A stretch of DNA of 64,000 nt from an uncultured Acetatifactor sp. (GCA_934436245.1 CAKSAM010000003.1:69497-133496), one strand, 5' to 3'. Shown: positions 1 to 9,198, counted from the first letter of the stretch. The notes: generated by a model not told the origin, from the sequence alone. Made by a program: numbers and translations.

Positions 1-53
1 ATCTGAACAATATTGTTCATGGTAGTTTCCAGAAATTCCATGATGATCTCCAT
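1..53 (-). CDS. 5' end of an unidentified gene (partial, runs off the window)
   Basis: Only the first 17 codons are present; they read MEIIMEFLETTMNNIVQ and continue past position 1. I chose the ATG at 53 because a GGGGG stretch lies just upstream. In-frame ATGs at 83 and 77 would sit almost on the predicted transcription start. The hydrophobic start is compatible with a membrane protein, but there is too little sequence to name it. The promoter at 86-114 supports a separate transcription unit from sufU. Confidence 0.45.
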   Translation of the reverse strand, partial: MEIIMEFLETTMNNIVQ

Positions 54-85
54 ACGCAGCCCCCGTTTATCGTACATTTGCATTT

Positions 86-114
86 ATTGTAGCGTATCCC
101 CAGAGACTGTGCAA
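86..114 (-). promoter_or_regulatory. Promoter of the partial gene at the window start
   Basis: On the minus strand TTGCAC (109-114) and TACAAT (86-91) are separated by exactly 17 bp. The site lies between sufU and the gene starting at 53. A 12-bp direct repeat (TTTCTATTCACA twice, about 123-148) sits just beyond it, in the sufU 3' flank. Confidence 0.5.
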
Positions 115-156
115 GATACATCTTCATTTCTATTCACATTTCTATTCACATTACCT

Positions 157-588
157 TCACTGCTTCTCTTCTTTCAACAATTCCTGCATGGTATGCCATC
201 CAAGCACCGCACATTTTACTCTGGCGGGCATATGGGCGATATCCTGCAATACGGAGGCCTCTTCCAGCTCGTCCTTCTCTTCGTCGGTGATACTTCCCTT
301 GATCATTTTCAGGAACAGGTCTGCCAGATGCAATGCTTCCTCCCTGCTCCTGCCGATGACCAGTTCCAGCATCATGTCTGCGGAAGCCTGGGAGATGGCA
401 CAGCCGTCTCCTTCAAAAGCTCCGTCCACTACTATGCCATCCTCCACCTTCAGTTCCAGAAAAATATCATCGCCGCAGCTTGGGTTGACACCTTCCAACA
501 CCAGATTGGCATCCTCCAGCTTGTGTTTGTGATACGGATGCAGATTGTGCTCCGTCAGGATCTCATTATAAAATGTCTTATTCTCCAT
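157..588 (-). CDS. sufU: SufU-type Fe-S cluster assembly / sulfur transfer protein
   Basis: This is a 143-residue SufU/IscU-like protein. In Gram-positive bacteria SufU accepts persulfide sulfur from SufS, using a zinc-bound cysteine, and passes it to SufBCD. The conserved cysteines are visible in NPSCGDD (about residue 38), GDGCAIS (about 63) and KCAVLGWH (about 126), with the Asp of CGDD as zinc ligand. The start overlaps the 3' end of sufS by 11 bp, so translation is probably coupled. It is the last gene of the sufCBDSU operon. I see no clear terminator before the next promoter. Confidence 0.93.
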   Translation of the reverse strand: MENKTFYNEILTEHNLHPYHKHKLEDANLVLEGVNPSCGDDIFLELKVEDGIVVDGAFEGDGCAISQASADMMLELVIGRSREEALHLADLFLKMIKGSITDEEKDELEEASVLQDIAHMPARVKCAVLGWHTMQELLKEEKQ

Positions 589-1801
589 AGCCCATCTGCC
601 TCCTTATCTTTGCAAGGCTCGTAAGAAACGCCTGAATCTCTTCTTCCGTATTGTAGACTCCCAGGCTTACTCTGGTGGTGGACAATACTTTCAGATGCTG
701 CAATAGCGGCTGGGCACAGTGATGTCCAGCCCGGACTGCGATGTGATCTGCGTCTAAAATAGATGCAACATCATGGGGATGCACGCCATCCAGCTTGAAA
801 GTCACGATACCGTGATGATCCTCCGCCTTCTGAGAACCCAGAATGTGTACCGCAGGGATCTCCTTCATGCCCTCCATCAGCAGGGCTGTCAGCTTCGCTT
901 CTCTCTCTTCGATAAAATCAAAACCTATCTTCTGTATATAGCGAATGGCCTCTGCCAGTGCATAGGCTCCGGCTCCGTTTACCGTACCGGCCTCGAACTT
1001 ATGGGGCACCTCTGCCCACACAGCCCCGGTCCGGCTGACGGAATCGATCATCTCTCCGCCACATAAAAACGGGGGCATCTGCTCCAGCAGCTCTCTTTTG
1101 GCATATAATACACCGATTCCCATGGGTGCATACATTTTGTGTCCGGAAAATGCCAGGAAATCCACATCCAGATCCTGTACATCCACTGCCATATGAGGAA
1201 CACTCTGGGCTCCGTCCGCTACAAAATAAGCACCTGTTTCATGTGCAATCTGTGCAAAACGCTTTATGTCGTTCTTGCAGCCCAGCACATTGGATACCTG
1301 CGTCATGGCTACGATTTTTGTACGGTCGCTCAATGCCGCCCGGAAAGCTTCCTCGGTATATTTTCCGTCTTCTGTACATTCTAAATATTTTACCACCGCT
1401 CCGGTTCTGACTGCCGCCTGCTGCCAGGGCAGGAGATTGCTGTGATGCTCCATGATGCTTACCAGGATCTCATCTCCTGGCTTCAACACCAGGGTTCCCA
1501 GACTGTAAGCCACCAGATTTAAGCCTTCCGTAGCATTGCGGACAAAGACAATTTCCGCTGCTTCTCTGGCATTCAAAAACTCTCTGACCGTTTCTCTGGC
1601 CTCTTCATATTTTTCGGTTGCTGTTTCTCCCAGCTCGTATAATCCACGCAGGGGATTGGCATTATATTTTTCATAAAATGTTCTCTCTGCCTCCAGAACA
1701 CAGGACGGCTTCTGGGAAGTTGCCGCCGTGTCCAGATAAATCACATCATTGTTCCCAAGCAGAGGAAAATCCTTACGGATCTCGCTGATTGAAGTCGTCA
1801 T
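578..1801 (-). CDS. sufS: SufS cysteine desulfurase
   Basis: This PLP enzyme takes sulfur from cysteine as an enzyme persulfide for Fe-S cluster assembly. It is 407 residues from the ATG at 1801, which has AGGAGGAAGT immediately upstream; the longer frame to 1906 overlaps sufD and lacks a good ribosome site. The PLP lysine lies in FSGHKMYAP and the catalytic cysteine in RAGHHCAQP. These are group II (SufS) rather than IscS signatures, as expected next to SufU. It lies 16 bp after sufD and overlaps sufU. The other cysteine desulfurase in this window (53.9-55.0 kb) is of the IscS/DndA type. Confidence 0.95.
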   Translation of the reverse strand: MTTSISEIRKDFPLLGNNDVIYLDTAATSQKPSCVLEAERTFYEKYNANPLRGLYELGETATEKYEEARETVREFLNAREAAEIVFVRNATEGLNLVAYSLGTLVLKPGDEILVSIMEHHSNLLPWQQAAVRTGAVVKYLECTEDGKYTEEAFRAALSDRTKIVAMTQVSNVLGCKNDIKRFAQIAHETGAYFVADGAQSVPHMAVDVQDLDVDFLAFSGHKMYAPMGIGVLYAKRELLEQMPPFLCGGEMIDSVSRTGAVWAEVPHKFEAGTVNGAGAYALAEAIRYIQKIGFDFIEEREAKLTALLMEGMKEIPAVHILGSQKAEDHHGIVTFKLDGVHPHDVASILDADHIAVRAGHHCAQPLLQHLKVLSTTRVSLGVYNTEEEIQAFLTSLAKIRRQMGYGE

Positions 1802-1817
1802 ACTTCCTCCTGTTATC

Positions 1818-2912
1818 TTACGATTCCTCTTCTTCCACGGCTCTGCCCAGGAACTTTTGTACCTTTGCCCGTGTGGAAGCGTCAGGGATCTTGCGGCAGA
1901 CCGCATCCACTTTGGCCATGGCCATCATCTCATAGATCTGTTCTCTGTTCATGCCGCGGCTCTCTAAGTAGAACAGCAGCTCATCATCCAGCTTACCGAT
2001 GGTGGCGCCGTGATTGCCCTCCACATCTTCCTCGGCACAGAGGATCAGAGGAATGGTCTGGTTCACCACATCGTTGGATAATAAAAGCACATCTTCTTTT
2101 TCATTGCCTACAGCACCCTTGGCACCCCATTTGAAATCAATGGTACCTCGGTACAGCTTGAAGGCATGGTCTCTTAACACGCCACCGGCCTGCATATTAC
2201 TCTGGGTCTTTTTGCCCTCATGCAGTGCCACATAATTCATATCCAGTCTGCCTTCTCCATCTACAATATAAGCAGTATCGGCATTCATGCTGCTCTCTCT
2301 CCCCTGTAAGGTGGTCTTGCATCCAAGGTAGGTGTTCTTCCCACCGAGGATCAGCTGGATCACTTCCAGGGAAGCCTTCTCCTCACACAGGACACCAATA
2401 TCATTCATAAAAGTAAAATCACTGCCCAGTCTCTGCACCTGGATCAGCCGGATCTTCGCTCCTTCTTCCAGATACAGTCTGGTAGATACCGCCGCCTGAC
2501 CTGACGTCTCCCTGTCAGAAGCGAAGTCCTCGATCACGGTGATTTCACTGTTTTTCCGGGCTCTGACCGCTACAGCACCGGCCTGTAAGCTGTTCTGTGC
2601 ATAGGCATAATCCAGCAGTAACGGCTGCGCTGCTACGACGCCTGCAGGCACTTCGTAGTGCTGTGCCTTCACGCCTGCTGTGGCAAGCAGACCATCCATC
2701 TCCTCTCCCATACCGGAAGCGATGCCTGCAAAGTCTGTATTCCAGGGACAAATATTTTCATTTTCTATTGTCGCTATCTTCTCCGGCAGGGTCACTTTTG
2801 CCTCTCCTGCCGCAGGTACTTCTATTTTTTCCAACTGCGTCTCGTTCATACGAAGCCAGTTCCAGGTCTTGGAGGGCAGCCGGTTGATGGTCATATTATA
2901 TTCTTTTTCCAT
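1818..2912 (-). CDS. sufD: SufD, Fe-S assembly complex scaffold subunit
   Basis: SufD pairs with SufB in the SufBC2D scaffold complex, where Fe-S clusters are built using SufC ATPase activity. The 364-residue protein has the right-handed beta-helix core of the family. The conserved C-terminal region includes EDVEGNHGATIGKLDDELLFYL, the equivalent of the SufB stretch AKIGRISDEAVFYL. The start at 2912 was chosen because GGAG lies 6 bp upstream; ATGs at 2945 and 2924 have weaker context. It follows sufB by 59 bp and precedes sufS by 16 bp. Confidence 0.93.
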   Translation of the reverse strand: MEKEYNMTINRLPSKTWNWLRMNETQLEKIEVPAAGEAKVTLPEKIATIENENICPWNTDFAGIASGMGEEMDGLLATAGVKAQHYEVPAGVVAAQPLLLDYAYAQNSLQAGAVAVRARKNSEITVIEDFASDRETSGQAAVSTRLYLEEGAKIRLIQVQRLGSDFTFMNDIGVLCEEKASLEVIQLILGGKNTYLGCKTTLQGRESSMNADTAYIVDGEGRLDMNYVALHEGKKTQSNMQAGGVLRDHAFKLYRGTIDFKWGAKGAVGNEKEDVLLLSNDVVNQTIPLILCAEEDVEGNHGATIGKLDDELLFYLESRGMNREQIYEMMAMAKVDAVCRKIPDASTRAKVQKFLGRAVEEEES

Positions 2913-2971
2913 ACTAATCTCCATTCCGCAGACGATTCCTTCCATCGGAGGAATTGCGGATCAAATAATCT

Positions 2972-4384
2972 TTAACCGATGCTGCCTTTCATCTCCAGGC
3001 GGATCAGATTGTTCATCTCTACTGCATATTCCAACGGCAGCTCCTTCGATACATTGTCTGCAAATCCACTGACGATCATGGCTCTGGCGTCCTCCTCGGA
3101 GATGCCGCGGGACATCAGATAGAACACCGCCTCATCGCTGATCCTGCCGATCTTGGCCTCATGTCCGATGTCGGCATCCTGGGTACGGATATCCATCGCC
3201 GGGATGGTATCAGAGCGGGACTTGTCATCCAGCATTAGGGACTGACAGGATACGGCGGATTTGCTCTTTACCGCACTGTTCTTCACCACCACGGAGCTTC
3301 GGAAGGTACTGATGCCGCCATCCTTGGAGATGGACTTGGTGTTGATATAGGAAGTGGTCTCCGGTGCATTGTGGACCACTTTCGTACCGGTATCCAGGTT
3401 CTGTCCGGCTCCGGCGAAAGTAATACCGGTAAATTCCGCTCTGGCCCCTTTACCGTTCAGCACGCTCATAGGATACAGGTAGGATACGTGGGATCCGAAG
3501 GAACCGGATACCCATTCAATGGTACCGCCCTCTTCCACCAACGCACGCTTGGTGTTCAGATTGTACATGTTCTTGGACCAGTTCTCGATGGTGGAGTAAC
3601 GCAGCTTTGCATTTTTCCCCACGAACAGCTCCACGCAGCCGGCATGGAGGTTCGCCACGTTGTACTTCGGAGCGGAACAGCCTTCGATAAAATGCAGGTA
3701 TGCACCCTCGTCCACAATGATCAGGGTATGCTCGAACTGTCCGGCTCCCGGTGCGTTCAGTCGAAAATAGGACTGCAAAGGGATCGTCACAGACACTCCG
3801 GGGGGAACATATACGAAGGAACCGCCGGACCACACAGCTCCGTGCAGCGCTGCGAATTTGTGGTCTCTGGGTGTTACCAGCTTCATGAAATGCTTCCGCA
3901 CCATATCCGCATATTCCCCGTTCAAGGCACTCTCCATATCGGTATAGACCACGCCCTGCGCCGCCACTTCTTCCCTGACATTGTGATATACCAGTTCGGA
4001 ATCGTACTGGGCACCTACACCGGCGAGTGACTTCCGCTCCGCCTGAGGGATTCCCAGCTTCTCAAAAGTATCCTTGATATCTTCCGGCACTTCAGACCAT
4101 TTGGCACTCATTTGGGTATTGGGCTTTACATAGGTTACAATATCTTCCATGTTCAGACCCTCAATGGAAGGTCCCCAGTCGGGAACTTCCATCTCGTTAT
4201 AGATCTGCAATGACTGCAGGCGGAAATTCGCCATCCATGCGGGATCCTTCTTTTTCTCGGAAATCTCCGCCACAATATCGGGAGTCAGTCCCTTTTTAAT
4301 ACGATAGACGTCCTTCTCCTCATTACGGATATCATAAATGCTTCTGTTGACGTCTTCCACGTATGTCTTTTCACGTTCACTCAT
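2972..4384 (-). CDS. sufB: SufB, Fe-S assembly complex scaffold subunit
   Basis: This is the 470-residue SufB scaffold subunit, at the usual family length. Recognisable stretches are KKDPAWMANFRLQSL near the N terminus, the core segment FVYVPPGVSV, the SSVVVKNSAVKSKSAVSCQS region carrying the conserved cysteine, and IGHEAKIGRISDEAVFYL near the C terminus. It lies 17 bp after sufC, in the typical Gram-positive suf order. Confidence 0.96.
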   Translation of the reverse strand: MSEREKTYVEDVNRSIYDIRNEEKDVYRIKKGLTPDIVAEISEKKKDPAWMANFRLQSLQIYNEMEVPDWGPSIEGLNMEDIVTYVKPNTQMSAKWSEVPEDIKDTFEKLGIPQAERKSLAGVGAQYDSELVYHNVREEVAAQGVVYTDMESALNGEYADMVRKHFMKLVTPRDHKFAALHGAVWSGGSFVYVPPGVSVTIPLQSYFRLNAPGAGQFEHTLIIVDEGAYLHFIEGCSAPKYNVANLHAGCVELFVGKNAKLRYSTIENWSKNMYNLNTKRALVEEGGTIEWVSGSFGSHVSYLYPMSVLNGKGARAEFTGITFAGAGQNLDTGTKVVHNAPETTSYINTKSISKDGGISTFRSSVVVKNSAVKSKSAVSCQSLMLDDKSRSDTIPAMDIRTQDADIGHEAKIGRISDEAVFYLMSRGISEEDARAMIVSGFADNVSKELPLEYAVEMNNLIRLEMKGSIG

Positions 4385-4401
4385 TCAGATCGTCAACCTC
4401 C

Positions 4402-5148
4402 TTATGCTTCCAGAAAACGCTCGAAACCATGCTCGTTGATCTCGTCTACCAGGGAAGCGTCGCCGGATGCCACGATCTTACCATTCACCAGTACGTGGGT
4501 CTTGTCCACATGGAGAGACTCTAAAATTCTGGTGCTGTGGGTAATGATCAGCAGCGCACCCTTTTTGTCCTTCTGGTACTCTTCCACACCCTTGGATACC
4601 GTACGTACCGCATCTACATCCAGACCGGAATCGGTCTCATCCAAGATTGCCAGAGAAGGCTTTAACATAAGTAACTGTAAAATCTCCGCCTTTTTCTTCT
4701 CACCGCCGGAGAATCCCACGTTCAGATCACGATCACCGTAGGAAGGATCCATCTGCAATACTTCCATGGCCTGCTCCAGTTCCTTTTTGAAGGTCCACAG
4801 TTTGATGTGGGAACCGCTTCTCTGTTCCACAGCATTACGGATGAAATTCCGAAGAGATACTCCGGGTACTTCCAGGGGATTCTGGAAGGACAGGAAAATG
4901 CCGTCCTTCGCTCTCTGGTCTGCGGTCTCCTCCAATAATTGTTTTCCTTTGAACAGGATCTCGCCACCGGTCACCTCATAACGGGGACTTCCCATGATGG
5001 TGTAGCCCAGTGTGGACTTACCTGCACCGTTGGGTCCCATAAGGACGTGAGTCTCTCCGGGACGAACCTCTAAATCTATTCCATGAAGGATGGGCTTGTC
5101 CTCTACACTTACGGACAAGTTACGCACCTGTAATAATTGTTCTGACAT
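4402..5148 (-). CDS. sufC: SufC, ABC-type ATPase of the Fe-S assembly complex
   Basis: SufC powers conformational changes in the SufBCD scaffold. The 248-residue ABC ATPase has Walker A GPNGAGKST (about 37-45), an ABC signature in NVGFSGGEKKKAE, Walker B LAILDETDSGLD and the switch histidine in IITHSTR. The start has a strong AGGAGG site. It is the first gene of the suf operon, and the promoter at 5193-5221 lies directly upstream. Confidence 0.96.
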   Translation of the reverse strand: MSEQLLQVRNLSVSVEDKPILHGIDLEVRPGETHVLMGPNGAGKSTLGYTIMGSPRYEVTGGEILFKGKQLLEETADQRAKDGIFLSFQNPLEVPGVSLRNFIRNAVEQRSGSHIKLWTFKKELEQAMEVLQMDPSYGDRDLNVGFSGGEKKKAEILQLLMLKPSLAILDETDSGLDVDAVRTVSKGVEEYQKDKKGALLIITHSTRILESLHVDKTHVLVNGKIVASGDASLVDEINEHGFERFLEA

Positions 5149-5192
5149 ATACTTCCTCCTATCTCTAGCGCTTGACTAGGAATTACTATATC

Positions 5193-5221
5193 ATTATATA
5201 CACGCTTCTGCAAATATGCAA
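5193..5221 (-). promoter_or_regulatory. Promoter of the suf operon
   Basis: On the minus strand TTGCAT (5216-5221) and TATAAT (5193-5198) are 17 bp apart, about 45 bp before sufC. Just downstream, in the leader, is a short CTAG-N7-CTAG symmetry (about 5164-5178). It could be an operator for an Rrf2-type regulator, but it is too short to claim. Confidence 0.65.
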
Positions 5222-5308
5222 CATATAATTCCTACAAAAGCACCGTACATTCTATCAATATCAGAGTCAAAAGTTATAAAAATCATCCGTAAATAGCAAT
5301 ATCTGAGC

Positions 5309-5359
5309 AAAAAACCGGCCACTGCAAGGGAAAGTTCTCTCACTGCCCTTACAATGGCC
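5309..5359 (-). terminator. Intrinsic terminator after the P-type ATPase gene
   Basis: On the minus strand two 14-base arms (5346-5359 and 5317-5330) pair with two G-U wobbles around a 15-base loop, and a run of six T follows. It lies directly downstream of the P-type ATPase and upstream of the suf promoter. Confidence 0.85.
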
Positions 5360-5373
5360 CATGCATTTTCACT

Positions 5374-7479
5374 TTATACTCCTTTGTCTAACAGATTCTT
5401 CATGCTCTTGGTGCTGATCCACAGGGTGGATGTATTGTGCAACAGTGCGGAAGTAGTGGGGGGAATCACACCTGCCACGCCTAAAACAATAAGTCCGGTA
5501 TTGATGCCGACGATCATACGGTAATTTTTGTGGATCCGTGCCATCAGGGCATTGCTCAGTTCCTTCAGGGCAGCTACCTCGTGCAGATTGTCTGCACCAA
5601 TAGTCACATCAGCGATCTCTCTGGCAATCTGTGCGCCGTCACTGATGGCAATGCCTACATCTGCTGCCGACAATGCAGGAGAATCATTGATACCATCACC
5701 GATCATGATTACCTTGTGTCCGGTCTTTTTCTCCTGTTCCACGAACTTTGCCTTATCCTCCGGCAATACCTCGGAATAGTACTCATCCACACCGACGATA
5801 TTCGCAATAGACTTTGCAATTCGGTCGCTGTCCCCCGTCATCATGACGACTTTGCTGATTCCTAAGCTTTTCAGCTGACGGATCACCTCCGGTGCTTCCT
5901 CTCTCAGGGGATCCTCGATACAGATCACTGCTGCCAGCTGACCGTCAATAGCCATGTACAGATGAGAGTACTCTTCGGAAAGGTGGTCAAACAGTTCCTG
6001 CTTACCTTCCGGAATCCGTGCCTGTTCATCCTCGAATACGAAGTGATAACTTCCGATGATGATCTTCCTGCCTTCCAGTGTAGATGAAATACCGTGCGCT
6101 ACAATATACTCCACCTTCGTATGTAATTCTTCATGTACCAGTTCCCTGTGGGCTGCTTCACGTACCACTGCCTTCGCCATGGAATGTGGGAAGTGTTCCT
6201 CCAGGCAGGCTGCGATCCGGAGCAGTTCATCCGGTGACTGTCCATTAAAAGATATTACATCTGCCACCGTGGGCTGTGCCTTGGTCAGAGTTCCTGTCTT
6301 GTCAAATACAATCGTGGTGGCATCTGCCATAGCCTCTAAGTATTTACCGCCCTTGACCGTGATCTCGTAGGTACTTGCCTCACGGATCGCAGACAGTACC
6401 GCTAAGGGCATGGACAGCTTCAGCGCACAGGAGAAGTCCACCATCAGCACGGATAATGCCTTGGTCACATTTCTTGTAAAGAGCCATACCAGACCGGTTC
6501 CCAGGAATGTATAAGGTACCAGCTTATCTGCCAGATGTTCTGCCTTGCCCTCCAGAGAAGATTTCAGCTTCTCGGATTCCTCGATCATGGTCATGATCTT
6601 CTCGTATTTGCTGGAGCCGCCGGTCTCCTTGACGCAGATGGTCAGTTCGCCTTCTTCTACCACGGTTCCGGCATAGACAGTTCCGCCCACGACCTTTCTC
6701 ACGGGAACAGATTCTCCGGTCAGAGAAGCCTGATTCACCATACCTTCTCCGCCCGTCACCGTACCGTCAAAGGGGATCACATTGCCCATATGGATTCTTA
6801 CCAGATCCCCGGCTTTGATATCGGTAGAGGGTACCAGAATCTCCTGCCCACCGCTCATAACCCATACCTTGTCAATATTTAAGGACATACTTCTGGCCAG
6901 ATCGCCGACGGACTTTTTGTGGGTCCACTCTTCCAGAATCTCACCGATACCCAACAGGAACATGACAGAACCTGCGGTATTGTAATCGTCACGCAGTACG
7001 GATACGCCGATAGCTGTAGCATCCAGTACCGGCACTTCAATCCTGCCCCTTGCCAGAGTCTTCAATCCATGCCACAGGTATTTGAAAGATTTCACCGTGG
7101 TGATCACGGAACGGATATCCATAGGAAGGAACAGCTTGCTGCCGTAGTGCATCACTACCTTGTTGATCAGCTGATCCTTGTACTCCCGGTTCATCTCTCT
7201 GCCGGAATTATCCAGATAATTCTGCGGCACATCCGTGGTCTGATAGCTGAATCTCTCCAGTATCTTCAGCGCCTCTTCTCTGGAACCGCTATAGACCACC
7301 GTGACATCCTGCGTACGCTCCTGAATTTTGGCACTGACGATATTGTCCTGACCATCCAGATAGTATTGCAGGGTGTCTGCCTGTGCAAAGCTCATGCGGC
7401 TTTGCAAAATGTGAATTCTGAGTCTCCCCTTTATCTCATGTCTGATCACAAATTTCATATTTTTTATGCCTGCTTTCAT
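5374..7479 (-). CDS. P1B-type heavy-metal translocating ATPase with an altered CPx motif
   Basis: This is a 701-residue membrane pump. It begins with an HMA_2-like ferredoxin fold (about 8-75, GRLRIHILQ) lacking the CxxC metal site. It then shows the actuator motif LTGES (about 255), phosphorylation site DKTGTLT (about 395), and the hinge MTGDS and GDGINDSPAL. The transmembrane ion motif, normally CPC, reads FSC in DFSCALKLSMP: one cysteine is kept while proline and the other cysteine are lost. Metal specificity therefore cannot be read from standard rules. It is 53 bp downstream of the DUF6110-like gene and probably co-transcribed. The start at 7479 has AGGTG 7 bp upstream; M8 is an alternative. 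Confidence 0.88.
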   Translation of the reverse strand: MKAGIKNMKFVIRHEIKGRLRIHILQSRMSFAQADTLQYYLDGQDNIVSAKIQERTQDVTVVYSGSREEALKILERFSYQTTDVPQNYLDNSGREMNREYKDQLINKVVMHYGSKLFLPMDIRSVITTVKSFKYLWHGLKTLARGRIEVPVLDATAIGVSVLRDDYNTAGSVMFLLGIGEILEEWTHKKSVGDLARSMSLNIDKVWVMSGGQEILVPSTDIKAGDLVRIHMGNVIPFDGTVTGGEGMVNQASLTGESVPVRKVVGGTVYAGTVVEEGELTICVKETGGSSKYEKIMTMIEESEKLKSSLEGKAEHLADKLVPYTFLGTGLVWLFTRNVTKALSVLMVDFSCALKLSMPLAVLSAIREASTYEITVKGGKYLEAMADATTIVFDKTGTLTKAQPTVADVISFNGQSPDELLRIAACLEEHFPHSMAKAVVREAAHRELVHEELHTKVEYIVAHGISSTLEGRKIIIGSYHFVFEDEQARIPEGKQELFDHLSEEYSHLYMAIDGQLAAVICIEDPLREEAPEVIRQLKSLGISKVVMMTGDSDRIAKSIANIVGVDEYYSEVLPEDKAKFVEQEKKTGHKVIMIGDGINDSPALSAADVGIAISDGAQIAREIADVTIGADNLHEVAALKELSNALMARIHKNYRMIVGINTGLIVLGVAGVIPPTTSALLHNTSTLWISTKSMKNLLDKGV

Positions 7480-7532
7480 GAAAACACCTGCGATGCCGGA
7501 GCATGCAGGTGTCTGTTATTCTGTCTTGCAAA

Positions 7533-7844
7533 TTATTCAGCATCTGCTGCGGTGATCTCCGTCTCTGCTGCTTCTGCTTCACCATCATACGCTTTTGCTG
7601 CCTGTGCTGCTCTGTCCTCATTGATCTGCTGGGCTTCTGCGTAGATATCCTCTGCGTTCTCCTGGATGGTGGTCGCAGTCTTCATGACACACTCTTTTGC
7701 ACGCAGAACTGCTGCGGTGCAGTTGGTGTACAGCTTCTTCGCATCCTTGCTGGACAGTACTTTGATACCTGCGGTTCCGAACAGAACGCCTGCTGCGAAA
7801 ATACCGGTTTTTGCTTTATCAATCTTTTTTAAACATTTCAACAT
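7533..7844 (-). CDS. Small DUF6110-like membrane-anchored protein
   Basis: This 103-residue protein has one short hydrophobic N-terminal segment (FAAGVLFGTAGIKVL, about 16-30). A conserved-looking SSKDAKKLYTNCTAAVLRAKE stretch follows, and then an acidic, alanine-rich helical tail. I recognise the layout as DUF6110, a family of unknown function often next to P-type ATPases; the name is from memory. It is the first gene of a two-gene unit with the ATPase and probably acts with it at the membrane. A clear GGAGG site supports the start. Confidence 0.65.
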   Translation of the reverse strand: MLKCLKKIDKAKTGIFAAGVLFGTAGIKVLSSKDAKKLYTNCTAAVLRAKECVMKTATTIQENAEDIYAEAQQINEDRAAQAAKAYDGEAEAAETEITAADAE

Positions 7845-7896
7845 AATTCATTTCCTCCTGTGAGAATTCTTTGGTTTATTCTATTTATGAATGAAT

Positions 7897-7925
7897 ATTA
7901 TAAGCACCTGTTTTTCCTATTTCCA
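7897..7925 (-). promoter_or_regulatory. Probable promoter for the DUF6110-like / P-type ATPase unit
   Basis: A perfect TATAAT (7897-7902) lies on the minus strand about 55 bp before the DUF6110-like gene. The -35 region 17 bp upstream (TGGAAA) is poor, which would fit activator dependence. Confidence 0.4.
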
Positions 7926-7958
7926 GTTTTTTCTCCTTTACTGAAAAATTTTATCATT

Positions 7959-7991
7959 AAAAAGGCCAGTGGATCAAAATCCACTGACCTT
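7959..7991 (-). terminator. Intrinsic terminator overlapping the dnaJ-like stop codon
   Basis: Thirteen-base arms (7979-7991 and 7962-7974) with one G-U pair enclose a 4-base loop and are followed by five T on the minus strand. The 5' arm is part of the last codons of the dnaJ-like gene, so the stop codon lies inside the hairpin. Confidence 0.85.
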
Positions 7992-9002
7992 CTTGTATTC
8001 CTGTAATTTTTCCTTTGCCTGCGGTGTCAATGTCCTTGGCACCTGAATCTGGATCACGACATACTGATCGCCGTGGACATTTTTATCCTTCATGGATACC
8101 ACGCCCTTGCCTTTCAGACGGATCTTGCTGCCGGACTGTGTACCTTCCTTCACTTTGCACATAACATCGCCGTACAACGTGGGCACACGGATCTCGCCGC
8201 CCAAGGCTGCTGTGGTATAGGGGATATTGACCGTGGTATAGAGATCCTGTCCTCTACGCTCCCAGCCCGGCTTCTCCTGTACTGTCACCTTCAGATACAG
8301 GTCACCGCTCTCACCGCCGGAGTAACCTTCACCGCCCTTACCTTTCAGACGGATACTTTTACCGGTATCGATACCTGCCGGAATGTGCACCTGCACGGAT
8401 TCGGACTTGCCGGTAGCCGGATCTCTTAAGGTAAAGGTCTTGTCGCAGCCATGCATGGCTTCGTCAAAGCTGATGGTGATGCCGGATTCCACATCCTGAC
8501 CTTTGCTGCGATAGTTCGCCCGGCTGCCCCGTCCGGAGCCCTTCTGCCCCTTGAAATACTGACCGAACAGATTGTCAAAAATATCCTCATCCCCACCAAA
8601 ATCACCGGTTCCGAAACCGCTTCCTCCGGTGCTGTAATGGAACGTACCGTTGCCAAAGCCTCCGAATCCATCGGCACCAAATCCGCCGGTACCTCCATTG
8701 TAGTGGAAACCTCCTCCGTTCTTAAACTGCTCCTGATACTGTCTGGCTGCCTCCTCGTTAAATCCCTCCTGGAAAGCAGCAAAACCGTAAGTATCATATA
8801 GTTTCTTCTTTTTTTCATCCCCCAGCACATCGTAAGCTTCGTTGACTTCCTTCAGCTTCTCCTCTGCCACAGGGTCTCCTGCATTGGTATCCGGATGGTA
8901 TTTTTTCGCCAGTTTCCGGTATGCTTTTTTTATCGCTGCGGCATCCGCTGTCTTGCTGACACCCAGTACTTCATAATAATCTCTTTTTGTTGTCTTCGTC
9001 AT
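7974..9002 (-). CDS. DnaJ/CbpA-type co-chaperone without zinc finger
   Basis: This 342-residue type B J-protein would stimulate DnaK ATPase. The J domain (about 4-70) contains YHPDT with the essential HPD. A long Gly/Phe-rich region follows (about 90-160), then the C-terminal substrate-binding domains. The CxxCxGxG zinc-finger repeats of classical DnaJ are absent. I chose the ATG at 9002, preceded by GGAGGG; the ORF extends to 9038 without a better site. A perfect CIRCE element in the leader region indicates HrcA control, so it belongs to the heat-shock regulon as a stand-alone unit. It is not obviously the housekeeping dnaJ of an hrcA-grpE-dnaK-dnaJ operon. Confidence 0.9.
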   Translation of the reverse strand: MTKTTKRDYYEVLGVSKTADAAAIKKAYRKLAKKYHPDTNAGDPVAEEKLKEVNEAYDVLGDEKKKKLYDTYGFAAFQEGFNEEAARQYQEQFKNGGGFHYNGGTGGFGADGFGGFGNGTFHYSTGGSGFGTGDFGGDEDIFDNLFGQYFKGQKGSGRGSRANYRSKGQDVESGITISFDEAMHGCDKTFTLRDPATGKSESVQVHIPAGIDTGKSIRLKGKGGEGYSGGESGDLYLKVTVQEKPGWERRGQDLYTTVNIPYTTAALGGEIRVPTLYGDVMCKVKEGTQSGSKIRLKGKGVVSMKDKNVHGDQYVVIQIQVPRTLTPQAKEKLQEYKKVSGF

Positions 9003-9152
9003 ATTCCCTCCATTCTGCCCAACCGGTGAGCCACACAACCAAGACGTTCTCCATGTAAAAATCAGGCGACACAGTTCCCTGCGCGGCTGACCACTTCACA
9101 TCTCTTTTCAAACAATTGTCTGCTGCTGCAGTCGCTTGTTCCTCTTACAGAG

Positions 9153-9183
9153 ATTATATTATCACTACTGCTTAGCACTCGCA
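9153..9183 (-). promoter_or_regulatory. Promoter of the dnaJ-like gene
   Basis: On the minus strand TATAAT is at 9153-9158. The nearest -35-like hexamer is TTGCGA (9178-9183), 19 bp away and inside CIRCE. HrcA bound at CIRCE would cover the -35 region. Confidence 0.5.
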
Positions 9184-9198
9184 AGAGGTGAGTGCTAA
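9172..9198. promoter_or_regulatory. CIRCE operator (HrcA binding site)
   Basis: The sequence is TTAGCACTC, nine bases, then GAGTGCTAA: a perfect copy of the CIRCE consensus. It lies about 170 bp upstream of the dnaJ-like start, at the predicted promoter. HrcA represses from this site and is released during heat shock. Confidence 0.96.

Noticed and set aside
3371..4030. 219-codon plus-strand frame inside sufB
   Set aside because: It is a shadow of the well-supported sufB gene on the other strand, with no ribosome site or family match.
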